5,950 nt of DNA from Desulfofustis sp. (GTDB lineage: Bacteria; Desulfobacterota; Desulfobulbia; Desulfobulbales; Desulfocapsaceae), in assembly GCA_030604345.1 (NCBI GenBank), contig JAUVWB010000116.1:1-5950 (forward strand). The letters are read 5' to 3'. Every line of letters starts with the position of its first letter. Positions within the stretch are counted from its first letter, which is position 1. The notes under the pieces are model-generated. The model was not told where the DNA came from and searched no databases. It saw nothing but the letters and a program-made list of their open reading frames with translations. Position numbers and translations under genes: made by a program. This document shows, piece by piece, positions 1 through 5,950 of the stretch.

Positions 1-302
1 ACCAGCCCGGGCAGAACCAGCCTGCAAGCATCGTCTTCGGGGTCACCGAGATCGACCACGGTGCCGCGCCCCACCCCCCGTGCCAGACGGCGAACGAATT
101 CGGCGGCGCCACTGGAGATGACAAAATCCAGGTCGTGCGGCCGGCCGTGGTCTTCCCGCAGCCAGTCGCGCACCGCCCCGCCCACCAGGTACATATCCTG
201 CCGACAGGCGCCGGCCACCGCCAGCAACTGTTCCGCCACATCGGCTCCGCACCAGGAGATCACCGTTGCGAACGCCAATCGCTGTTCAGGTTGTGCGGGC
301 AC
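1..302 (-). CDS. CCA-adding enzyme / poly(A) polymerase family nucleotidyltransferase, N-terminal part
   Basis: This is the first 100 codons of a gene that runs off the left edge, so the downstream domains are unseen. The frame is open throughout. Around residues 38-63 it encodes YLVGGAVRDWL followed by HDLDFVI. The GGxVRD loop and the DxD pair are the nucleotide-binding and metal-binding signatures of class II tRNA nucleotidyltransferases and poly(A) polymerases. A GTVVDLGDPEDDACRLVLPG segment follows, as in the rest of that head domain. The family adds CCA to tRNA 3' ends or adenylates RNA in the cytoplasm; which activity applies cannot be told from the head alone. I chose the GTG at 302-300 because GGAG lies 10 nt upstream and the frame has no ATG before residue 37, which is already too close to the GG motif. 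Other GTG and TTG codons just downstream remain possible. It is divergent from the channel gene. Confidence 0.85.
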   Translation of the reverse strand, partial: MPAQPEQRLAFATVISWCGADVAEQLLAVAGACRQDMYLVGGAVRDWLREDHGRPHDLDFVISSGAAEFVRRLARGVGRGTVVDLGDPEDDACRLVLPGL

Positions 303-428
303 TCTTTTCTTTCTCCGGAAGATTGTCTATAGTGGCATCGGCAGCGAGCCGCCGCAGCCGCGGGGAAGCAGTTTACCACATCCGCCTCCCGAGCACACCG
401 TTTCTCGGCTGCACCAACGGAGACCGAC
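303..428. promoter_or_regulatory. Divergent intergenic region
   Basis: This 126-bp gap separates two divergent genes and should hold promoters for both. The only sigma70-like element I can point to is TATAGT at 328-333 on the plus strand. Its centre, CTATAG, is self-complementary, so it also reads TATAGA on the minus strand. No good -35 box sits at 16-18 bp in either direction, so the promoter assignment is weak. GGAG at 419-422, 6 nt before the ATG at 429, is a good ribosome binding site for the channel gene. On the other strand GGAG lies 10 nt before the GTG at 302. Confidence 0.35.
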
Positions 429-1715
429 ATGTCCGACAACTGGTTTTATCGACAACTCCTCGAACACGGTATCACCGGCGACATGGCCGAACCCCTGGCG
501 CTGCTGGCCAGCATCACTGCCATCCTGGCCATCATTATCCTGGCCACATTGATCCTGCGCCGGCTGCTGCGGACCATCTGTTACCGGTGGCTCACCAAAA
601 ACCGCTACCGATGGGACGATATCCTGATCGATCACCAGGTGGTGGATACCGTCAGCTGGTTCGTGCCGATCTTGCTGATGAACCTCTCCATCGACGCCCT
701 GCTGCCGGTTGACAGCTCCATTTACCTGATCCTCAAACGCACCGCCCAGGTCTGTTTCGTGCTGATCGGCGTGTTCAGCGTCAACGCGGCCCTCTCCGCA
801 GCCGGCGACCTCTTCCGGCTGCTGAAGATGAAGCGTGCCGACGTCCTCAACGGCTTCATCGACGCTGCCAAGATCGTCAGCTACCTGCTCGGCATCATCT
901 TCGTCGTCTCGATCCTGTCCGGCATGTCGCCGTGGGGCATCATCTCCGTGCTCGGCGGCATGACGGCCGTCACCATGCTGGTCTTCAAGGATACCATCAC
1001 CGGTTTCGTAGCCTCGGTGCAGCTGACCGCCACCGACATGGTGCGCATCGGCGATTGGGTGGAAATGCCCTCCTACGGGGCCGACGGCGATGTCATCGCC
1101 ATCTCCATTCACACCATTCGCGTGCAGAACTGGGACAAAACCATCACCACCATCCCTACCTACGCCCTGGTGTCAAATTCCTTCAAGAACTGGCGGGGCA
1201 TGACGGAATCCGGGGGACGACGAATCAAACGCTCGCTGATGATCGACATCGATTCGATCCGCTTCTGCGACCCCGAACTGCTGAAACGGCTGCAAGAGAT
1301 CAGGCTGATTCGTGATTACCTGGCCACCAGGGAGCAAGAAATCCAGGAGCACAACCGCCGCCTTCTTGGCGAGGCCGATTGCTCCCTGCCGATCAATGGC
1401 CGACACCAGACCAATATCGGTGTCTTTCGGGCGTACGTGATCGCCTACCTGAAAGAAAACCCCAACATCAACCAGGACATGACCTTTCTGGTGCGGCAGC
1501 TGCAACCCACCGAACACGGACTGCCGCTGGAGATCTACGTCTTCAGCAAAGACAAGCGGTGGGCCGTTTACGAGGCCATCCAGGCCGACATATTCGACCA
1601 TCTGCTGGCCGCCCTGCCCCATTTCGACCTGCGTTTCTTCCAGTATCCGAGCGGCCACGATCTGCGTTGGCTGGGACAGAAAAACGGGGCCCAAGAGAGG
1701 CTCGCTCCCCATTGA
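429..1715 (+). CDS. ybdG: MscS-family mechanosensitive channel, YbdG/MscM type
   Basis: The product is 428 aa, close to the length of E. coli YbdG (about 415), an inner-membrane MscS relative giving small-conductance mechanosensitive activity in osmotic stress. Hydrophobic helices are visible at about 24-45, 76-92, 100-125 and 143-165. A pore-lining helix of the MscS type follows at about 167-200, with LGGMTAVTMLVFKDTITGF. The beta domain (about 200-260) carries DMVRIGDWVEMP, YGADGDVI, ITTIPTYALVSNSFKNWRGM, which is the YbdG subfamily signature. The C-terminal domain holds TNIGVFRAYVIAYL (328-341), INQDMTFLVRQLQPT (347-361) and EAIQADIFDHLLAALP (382-397), also typical of YbdG. The start has GGAG 6 nt upstream. 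It is the first gene of a two-gene unit with the dihydrouridine synthase. The symbol denotes subfamily resemblance; exact orthology was not tested. Confidence 0.93.
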   Translation: MSDNWFYRQLLEHGITGDMAEPLALLASITAILAIIILATLILRRLLRTICYRWLTKNRYRWDDILIDHQVVDTVSWFVPILLMNLSIDALLPVDSSIYLILKRTAQVCFVLIGVFSVNAALSAAGDLFRLLKMKRADVLNGFIDAAKIVSYLLGIIFVVSILSGMSPWGIISVLGGMTAVTMLVFKDTITGFVASVQLTATDMVRIGDWVEMPSYGADGDVIAISIHTIRVQNWDKTITTIPTYALVSNSFKNWRGMTESGGRRIKRSLMIDIDSIRFCDPELLKRLQEIRLIRDYLATREQEIQEHNRRLLGEADCSLPINGRHQTNIGVFRAYVIAYLKENPNINQDMTFLVRQLQPTEHGLPLEIYVFSKDKRWAVYEAIQADIFDHLLAALPHFDLRFFQYPSGHDLRWLGQKNGAQERLAPH

Positions 1716-2659
1716 ACAAGCCGCTGATCTTCATGGCGCCCCTCCAGGGCATTACCGACTCCCTGTTCCGCCGGGTCTTCAACGACCATTTTCCCGGACT
1801 GGACGGCGCCGTCGCCCCCTTCATCAACCCGCATCGCGGTGATCTCGTCTCCGACAAGCTGCTGCGCGATCTCCTGCCGGAGCGGTCATGCTCCCTACCG
1901 GTGGTGCCGCAGTTGCTCACCACCGATCCGCCCGGGTTTCTGGCTCTGGCCAACCGCCTGCACGAACTCGGCTATGCCGAGGTCAACTGGAATCTGGGTT
2001 GTCCGGCTCCGATGGTGGCCAGGAAAAGGCGTGGTTCCGGCCTGCTTCCTTACCCGGACCAGATCATCGACCTGCTGGAACAGGTGATGCCGCAGCTGCG
2101 TCCGCGCCTCTCCATCAAGATGCGTCTCGGTTATCACGATCCCCGGGAGGCGCACGTTCTGCTGCCCCGCCTCGACGACTTTCCGCTGACCGAGATCATC
2201 ATGCATGCCCGTCTGGGCGTGCAGCTCTATCGCGGCTCCGCCGCCCCGGATGAATTCGCCCGCTGCCTCGGGCTGACCCGGCACCGAATCGTCTACAACG
2301 GCGATGTGACCAGCCTGGAAAGCTATCGCTTGCTGGCCGCCCGGTTTGGTGAAGTCGATCGCTGGATGATCGGCCGCGGTCTGCTGGCCAATCCCTTCTT
2401 GCCGGGCGAGATCAAAGGAATCACCGGCACGGAGGAACAGCGCCGCACCTCCCTGGCCGCTTTTCACGACGCTCTGTTCACGGCCCTGGCAGAGCGACTC
2501 AGCGGCCCCGGTCACCTGCTCGGCCGGATGAAGCAGGTGTGGATCTACCTGATCCATGCCTTTCCCGGCGCAGAGAAGCCATTCAAGAAACTGATCAGGG
2601 CCAACAGCATCGGCAGCTACCAGCAGGCAGCACGGGCCATCATCGAAGCGGGCTGCTGA
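1712..2659 (+). CDS. tRNA-dihydrouridine synthase, DusC-like
   Basis: A 315-aa flavoenzyme of the Dus family, which reduces specific uridines of tRNA to dihydrouridine with FMN and NAD(P)H. It opens with PLIFMAPLQGITD (4-16), the first TIM-barrel strand and FMN-binding loop. NWNLGCPAP places the conserved catalytic cysteine at residue 97. KMRLG (136-140), HARLG (165-169), YNGDV (195-199) and MIGRGLLANP (219-228) are the remaining FMN and substrate motifs. The C-terminal helical part has GRMKQVWIYL (271-280), resembling the RLKQW region of DusC, and total length is also close to DusC; the modified position is not deducible. I chose the TTG at 1712 because it restores the residues before the first barrel strand. 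The next ATG, at 1733, would cut into that strand. TTG overlaps the channel stop as TTGA, and GAGAGG (1695-1700) lies 11 nt upstream, suggesting translational coupling. Confidence 0.92.
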   Translation: MNKPLIFMAPLQGITDSLFRRVFNDHFPGLDGAVAPFINPHRGDLVSDKLLRDLLPERSCSLPVVPQLLTTDPPGFLALANRLHELGYAEVNWNLGCPAPMVARKRRGSGLLPYPDQIIDLLEQVMPQLRPRLSIKMRLGYHDPREAHVLLPRLDDFPLTEIIMHARLGVQLYRGSAAPDEFARCLGLTRHRIVYNGDVTSLESYRLLAARFGEVDRWMIGRGLLANPFLPGEIKGITGTEEQRRTSLAAFHDALFTALAERLSGPGHLLGRMKQVWIYLIHAFPGAEKPFKKLIRANSIGSYQQAARAIIEAGC

Positions 2660-2766
2660 CCTGCCACCGACCGCCGCTCGCCTGCTGAAGGAAAAACACA
2701 ACGGTACGGCCGGAGCAAGAGCCGACCAATCCGGACAACCAGCTTGCTCTGTGCGAGAACACCATT
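2660..2766. other. Intergenic gap before the transporter gene
   Basis: The 107-bp gap holds no recognisable gene. GAGCAAG (2713-2719) and CTTGCTC (2743-2749) form a 7-bp inverted repeat with a 23-nt loop and no following T tract, so it is a poor terminator. No convincing promoter is visible. Only a weak GAG (2755-2757) sits 9 nt before the transporter ATG. Whether the transporter is cotranscribed with the two genes upstream cannot be decided from sequence alone. Confidence 0.3.
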
Positions 2767-3609
2767 ATGCCCCTCACCGTCCTGCTCGTCGTTCTCCTGG
2801 CAGCTGCGCTCCATGCCGGCTGGAATGCGCTGATCCGCGCCTCATCTCACAACCTCCAGGACGCCGGCCTGCTGGTCGTCGGCGCGGCCGTCTGGTCTCT
2901 GCTGTTTCTGCCTCTGCTGCCCCTGCCGGATCAGGCAAGCTGGCCGTTTCTCGCTCTTTCGACGGCGCTGCACATCGTCTATTTCACCTTGGTCGGACTC
3001 GGCTATCATTACGGCCAGCTGAGCTTCTGCTACCCGCTGATGCGCGGTTCCGCCCCCCTGCTTACCGCATTGCTGGCCGCCCTGTTTTTTGCCGAAGTCC
3101 CCTCCGCCGGTAATTGGTTCGGTATCGCCGTCATCTGCGGCGGCGTAGTGCTGCTGGCGACCGAATCACGTTACGCGGGATCGACCACCGCGACTGCCGC
3201 CAAGGTTGCCTTGGCCAACGGACTGGTGATCGCCTGCTACACCCTGGTGGACGGTTACGGCGTCCGTCTCTCCGGGCAGCCGCTGGCCTATACCGGCTGG
3301 CTGTTCGTCCTCACCGCAGCAGCGTTGCTGGTCGGGTCGACCCTGCTCGGTCGCTGGTCGGACTGGCGACAGAGCCGGGCCCGCTGGGCCCGGGCTCTGC
3401 TCGGCGGCGGCTGCAGCCTGGCCGCCTACGCTCTGGTGCTGTGGGCCATGACCAGGGCGCCGATTGCCCTGGTCGCCGCCCTGCGCGAGTCATCGGTGGC
3501 GATTGCCGCCCTGGTTGGCACGTTTTTCCTGAAAGAACGGTTGACCCCGCTGCGACTGGTCTCCATCGGCGCGGTCACCGTGGGGGCGATGGCCATCAAG
3601 GTGTTTTGA
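2767..3609 (+). CDS. EamA/DMT superfamily transporter
   Basis: A 280-aa integral membrane protein, matching the usual 280-300 aa of ten-helix drug/metabolite transporters. Two EamA repeats are visible, about residues 2-135 and 145-280. The N-terminal repeat has LHAGWNALIRAS (15-26) and YPLMRGSAPLLTALLAALFFAE (89-110), the last helix being followed by an acidic residue as usual. The second repeat has ALRESSVAIAALVGTFFLKE (238-257), the equivalent position. A charged RWSDWRQSRARWAR stretch (196-209) between helices is probably a cytoplasmic loop under the positive-inside rule. Such proteins export or exchange small metabolites such as amino acids, sugars or nucleotides across the inner membrane; the substrate here cannot be named. 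The Shine-Dalgarno is weak (GAG, 9 nt before ATG). The gene converges on the deacetylase gene, with 23 nt between stops. Confidence 0.9.
   Translation: MPLTVLLVVLLAAALHAGWNALIRASSHNLQDAGLLVVGAAVWSLLFLPLLPLPDQASWPFLALSTALHIVYFTLVGLGYHYGQLSFCYPLMRGSAPLLTALLAALFFAEVPSAGNWFGIAVICGGVVLLATESRYAGSTTATAAKVALANGLVIACYTLVDGYGVRLSGQPLAYTGWLFVLTAAALLVGSTLLGRWSDWRQSRARWARALLGGGCSLAAYALVLWAMTRAPIALVAALRESSVAIAALVGTFFLKERLTPLRLVSIGAVTVGAMAIKVF
3370..3399. repeat. GC-rich near-perfect inverted repeat inside the transporter gene
   Basis: CAGAGCCGGGCCC (3370-3382) pairs with GGGCCC (3386-3391) and GGCTCTG (3393-3399) across a 3-nt spacer, with a single unpaired G at 3392. This would make a very stable 13-bp hairpin in DNA or RNA. 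It encodes the loop residues QSRARWARAL, so it may simply reflect codon choice for alternating arginine and alanine in a GC-rich gene. A transcript-folding effect is possible but not shown. Confidence 0.6.
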
Positions 3610-3616
3610 AATGGCG

Positions 3617-3639
3617 GGCCTGAGGCCCCGACTCAGGCC
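3617..3639. terminator. Candidate bidirectional terminator between convergent genes
   Basis: GGCCTGAG (3617-3624) and CTCAGGCC (3632-3639) are perfectly complementary with a 7-nt loop, and a G-U pair could add one more step in the plus-strand RNA. The hairpin starts 8 nt after the transporter stop. Its right arm overlaps the deacetylase stop codon, which is TCA at 3633-3635 on the plus strand. Position between two convergent 3' ends suits a shared terminator. Neither side has a real T run (TTGCGC on plus, CGCCATTTC on minus), so it would be a weak intrinsic terminator at best. Confidence 0.45.
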
Positions 3640-5006
3640 TTGCGCTCCAGGTACTGGTCCTTGACCCGGTCCTGCAGGAAGATGTGCCGGTAAACGCTGC
3701 GATCGGCAGCTTCATACCAGTGCCGGGCCTGATCGATGCAGGCCTGACAGGCCTTACGCGGAATATGGACGCCAAGGATGCGGGCCCCACGGTCGGAGAC
3801 GCTGTCGATGCGCAGCGCCCCGGCACAGTCGTCACAGATCCGTATCTGTTCCTGCTGGGTCTCCAGGATGTTGTCGGTATCGTAGAAGATCTGTCGCTGC
3901 CGCTCGGCACAGCCTTGCTTCTGCCGAACGGTATGGGTGATGGACGAACGCTTACGCCAGATCTCCAGGGCGTAGTTGCAGGTCTTCTCGATGGTCCTGG
4001 TCACATCAACGTCCTGACGGAGCCGATCCGGGTTGTAATCCGGCTCGCGCAGATGACTGTAATCGAGGCCCGCCATGGCCATGATGATGCCGGCATTGAC
4101 GTAGGGGAGCGCCCCCTCGATGGCGTAACCACCCTCCAGAACGGCGATGTCCGCCTTGAGCAGCGAGGTGAGCTGGGCATAGCCGCGGGCGGAAAAGCTC
4201 ATATTGGTGATCGGGTCCGAATAGTGGTTATCCTGACCCGCCGAATTGATGATCAACTGCGGCTTGAACTCGTCGAGGATGGGCAGCACCACCTTCTCGA
4301 TGGCATAGAGGAACCCTTCGTCGCAGGTCTCCGGCGGCAGCGGCAGATTGATGGTGGTGCCGCAGGCATTGGGCCCGCCGAATTCGTTGAGAAACCCGGA
4401 GCCGGGATAAAGGGTACGACCGTCTTGGTGGATGGAGATGAACAGGGTGTCGGGGTCATGCCAGTAGATATCCTGGGTGCCGTCACCGTGATGACAGTCG
4501 GTATCGACGATGGCCACTCGATCGATACCGTAGGCCCGGCGCAGGTACTCGATCATGATCGCCTCGATATTGATGTTGCAAAACCCCCGCGCCCCATGCA
4601 CCACCCGGTTGGCATGATGGCCCGGCGGCCGCACCAGCGCGAAGCCGCGGTCGATGGTGCCGTCCAGCACCGCCATGCCGATGGTCTTGGCGCCGCCGGC
4701 GCTGATCAGGTGCGATTCGGTGATAACCGCCCAGGGATCGGGAACGCAGAAATGGACCCGCTGGATGTCCTTGATGGTGACCAGATCGGATTTCAGCTCG
4801 ACGATGCCGTCGATATCGAGCAACCCCTCTTCGAACACCTGGTCCTGGGTATACAAGAGGCGCTCCTCCCGTTCCGGGTGGGTGGGATCGATGGCCCAAT
4901 CGAAGGCCGGGAAAAAGACCAGTCCGGTTTTGTGCGTGGCTCGAAGCATACAAGATGATCCAACTGGAGGGTTGATGGACTGCGGCGCTGTCTCGGCGGG
5001 AGGCAT
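3633..5006 (-). CDS. Histone-deacetylase-fold zinc amidohydrolase with cysteine-bearing C-terminal extension
   Basis: A 457-aa member of the arginase/deacetylase superfamily, which hydrolyses N-acetyl or related amide bonds with a single zinc. The catalytic set is complete. RPPGHH gives the His pair 130/131. DTDCHHGDGTQ gives the charge-relay Asp168 and zinc ligands Asp170 and His172. AGQDNH supplies the third ligand Asp259, and LEGGY gives the transition-state Tyr294. The N-terminal part has FDWAIDPTHPEREERL (35-50). The deacetylase core ends near residue 345. The remaining 110 residues contain C391-x2-C394 and C420-x2-C423, a possible zinc or metal site not part of the core fold. The natural substrate is unknown; family members act on acetylpolyamines, acetyl-lysine proteins and others. 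The ATG at 5006 gives the longest form, but the ATG at 4949 (Met20) is nearly as likely, since conserved sequence begins just after it and neither has a strong ribosome binding site. It follows the hydantoinase-family gene by 80 bp. Confidence 0.93.
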   Translation of the reverse strand: MPPAETAPQSINPPVGSSCMLRATHKTGLVFFPAFDWAIDPTHPEREERLLYTQDQVFEEGLLDIDGIVELKSDLVTIKDIQRVHFCVPDPWAVITESHLISAGGAKTIGMAVLDGTIDRGFALVRPPGHHANRVVHGARGFCNINIEAIMIEYLRRAYGIDRVAIVDTDCHHGDGTQDIYWHDPDTLFISIHQDGRTLYPGSGFLNEFGGPNACGTTINLPLPPETCDEGFLYAIEKVVLPILDEFKPQLIINSAGQDNHYSDPITNMSFSARGYAQLTSLLKADIAVLEGGYAIEGALPYVNAGIIMAMAGLDYSHLREPDYNPDRLRQDVDVTRTIEKTCNYALEIWRKRSSITHTVRQKQGCAERQRQIFYDTDNILETQQEQIRICDDCAGALRIDSVSDRGARILGVHIPRKACQACIDQARHWYEAADRSVYRHIFLQDRVKDQYLERKA

Positions 5007-5028
5007 CGGCCGCCACTCACGAGGGGAG

Positions 5029-5053
5029 CTTGAAAAATATGAAATTTTTCAAG
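5029..5053. promoter_or_regulatory. AT-rich perfect palindrome upstream of the deacetylase gene, possible operator/promoter
   Basis: CTTGAAAAAT (5029-5038) and ATTTTTCAAG (5044-5053) are exact reverse complements around a 5-nt centre. The near edge is 22 nt from the deacetylase ATG at 5006. The arms are 80% A/T in a GC-rich region, which is unlike the hairpin of a typical terminator. On the minus strand CATATT (5041-5036) could be a -10 box, with TTGTGG (5063-5058) as a poor -35 box 16 nt away. The palindrome would then cover the -10 element, as an operator for a dimeric repressor would. The promoter boxes are weak matches and the role is inference; a terminator-like or mRNA-stability hairpin after the upstream gene is the alternative. 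Confidence 0.45.
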
Positions 5054-5086
5054 GTTCCCACAATTCTACTGTCGGCTTCTTCTGGG

Positions 5087-5950
5087 CTAAAGATCACTGC
5101 GATTGAGTGTTTCGGTCACCGGGTCGTAACCGTGGATCAGGCCCGGCTTCACCTGGGCCCGTACCCGGATATTCTTGCCGACCGTGTAAAAACCGCGCAC
5201 CATGTTGAACTGCGCTTCCTCAATCACCTCGGTCTGCACGAATTCCGGATTGGCACCGCGGGCCAGCGCCTTCTTGCGCACCAGATCGAGGGCCACCTCG
5301 CGGATATTTTTCAACTCGAATCCGGAGGGTATCTTCTCGTGGTAGCCTTCCCCCTGGGCGGTCACCACCTGCCGGGCGGTATCCGCATAGACGGTCACCT
5401 CGCAGGTGGTACGGGCCAGCGCACAACCGATGGCGTTGGCCACGTGCCAATGCGGCACCGTCCGAACCTGGCCGGGAAACAGCGTGGACAGGCGATCGGC
5501 AAACTGCCGGGCCGGGCCGCCGAGGACGAGCAGTTGGTCGGGCTGAATCCGCACCCCCTCATGCATTTCATGAACGGTATAGAGCGGCCGGCTGTTGATG
5601 TCGTTCACCATCTGCTGCGCCGCCGCCAGGATCTCCCGGCAGGCTTCGGTGAAAACCCGTTCGGCCGCTTCCGTCACCGGCACCTGCAGGGCTTCGGCGA
5701 TCGGCAGCAACCCCTTTTCGGCACGCTCCCGGTCACCACCGTCGGCCATGCCGAGTACGCAAAAGGCATCGGTGGGAGTCGGCAACGGCCCACCGTAGGC
5801 CAGGGCCCGGCCCAGCCGGTCCGGGCCGATGCTGATACGGCCGTCGCGAACCCGCACGACACTGTCGCCACCAACCCCGATGGACCGGGTCTGCAGGGCC
5901 CGAATCAACGTCTTGTAGGGACCGATCTCGATACCGCCGGCCGCCAGGAC
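5087..5950 (-). CDS. Hydantoinase/oxoprolinase (HyuA-like) family protein, C-terminal part
   Basis: The frame is open from the right edge to a TAG at 5089-5087, giving 287 residues; the 5' end is outside the window. IEIGPYKTLIRALQTRSIGVGGDS at the visible start corresponds to the conserved GGDS loop of the hydantoinase A/oxoprolinase fold, an actin-like ATPase-type domain. It is followed by IGPDRLGRALAYGGPLPTPTDAFCVLG, typical of the family. Further on, LLVLGGPARQF and VPHWHVANAIGCALA match its second nucleotide-binding lobe and the alanine-rich helix. Family members use ATP to open cyclic amides such as hydantoins or 5-oxoproline, often with a HyuB partner. No HyuB-like gene is visible downstream. 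The C-terminal segment FNMVRGFYTVGKNIRVRAQVKPG lies beyond the core and I do not recognise a defined domain in it. The precise substrate cannot be assigned. It is same-strand and 80 bp ahead of the deacetylase-fold gene. Confidence 0.85.
   Translation of the reverse strand, partial: VLAAGGIEIGPYKTLIRALQTRSIGVGGDSVVRVRDGRISIGPDRLGRALAYGGPLPTPTDAFCVLGMADGGDRERAEKGLLPIAEALQVPVTEAAERVFTEACREILAAAQQMVNDINSRPLYTVHEMHEGVRIQPDQLLVLGGPARQFADRLSTLFPGQVRTVPHWHVANAIGCALARTTCEVTVYADTARQVVTAQGEGYHEKIPSGFELKNIREVALDLVRKKALARGANPEFVQTEVIEEAQFNMVRGFYTVGKNIRVRAQVKPGLIHGYDPVTETLNRSDL

Noticed and set aside
43..252. A 69-codon minus-strand open frame at the left edge
   Set aside because: It is a shifted frame of the nucleotidyltransferase gene, which has the GGxVRD and DxD motifs in another frame.
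389..408. CCGAG/CTCGG inverted repeat upstream of the channel gene
   Set aside because: Only 5 bp with a 10-nt loop; too short to distinguish from chance in GC-rich DNA.
327..1112. A 261-codon minus-strand open frame over the channel gene
   Set aside because: The His/Asp/Gln/Gly-rich product has no domain character and lies opposite the well-supported channel gene.
1379..1711. A longer N-terminus for the dihydrouridine synthase, starting at ATG 1379
   Set aside because: The extra 111 residues overlap the channel C-terminal domain in another frame and are Arg/Pro/Gln-rich without family resemblance; Dus proteins start just before the first barrel strand.
1895..2701. A 268-codon minus-strand open frame over the dihydrouridine synthase gene
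   Set aside because: It is antisense to a gene with conserved Dus motifs, with no recognisable motif of its own.
3684..4958. A 424-codon open frame on the plus strand across the deacetylase gene
   Set aside because: It is antisense to a gene with a full catalytic motif set. Its product is a Gly/Asp/Val-rich string with no recognisable motif, as expected for the complement of a GC-rich coding region.
5087..5908. Start of the hydantoinase-family gene at the TTG at 5908
   Set aside because: The frame stays open to 5950 with family-like sequence (IEIGPYKT), so the gene begins outside the window.

Overview
The window is a GC-rich bacterial chromosome segment of housekeeping and accessory metabolic genes. 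I see no mobile element, CRISPR array, rRNA or tRNA gene, or phage gene. Codon use is uniformly rich in G/C at third positions. The set of a YbdG-type channel, a hydantoinase/oxoprolinase-family protein and a long histone-deacetylase-fold enzyme would fit a Gram-negative proteobacterium or a Desulfobacterota-type organism. That assignment is inference; nothing in the window fixes the taxon.

Left part, positions 1-2659. The 5' end of a CCA-adding-enzyme/poly(A)-polymerase-type nucleotidyltransferase gene leaves the window on the minus strand. It starts from a GTG codon at 302. Divergent from it, across about 126 bp, runs a two-gene plus-strand operon. The first gene is a full-length YbdG/MscM-type mechanosensitive channel (429-1715). 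The second is a DusC-like tRNA-dihydrouridine synthase whose TTG start (1712) overlaps the channel stop codon by 4 nt. Two of these three products act on tRNA, though no functional link to the channel is evident.

Middle, 2660-3640. A 107-bp gap precedes a complete EamA/DMT-type ten-helix transporter (2767-3609). It converges on the minus-strand cluster. The 23-nt gap between the two stop codons holds most of a perfect 8-bp GC-rich inverted repeat that may act as a terminator for both directions.

Right part, 3633-5950, minus strand. A hydantoinase/oxoprolinase-family gene enters from the right edge with its 5' end outside the window. It is followed, after 80 bp, by a histone-deacetylase-fold zinc hydrolase. 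That enzyme keeps all expected catalytic residues and carries a C-terminal extension of about 110 residues with two CxxC pairs. The 80-bp gap contains a perfect 10-bp AT-rich palindrome next to the deacetylase start, which stands out against the GC-rich surroundings. This pair, the cysteine-bearing extension and the palindrome are the least routine parts of the window. No clearly new multi-gene system could be shown.
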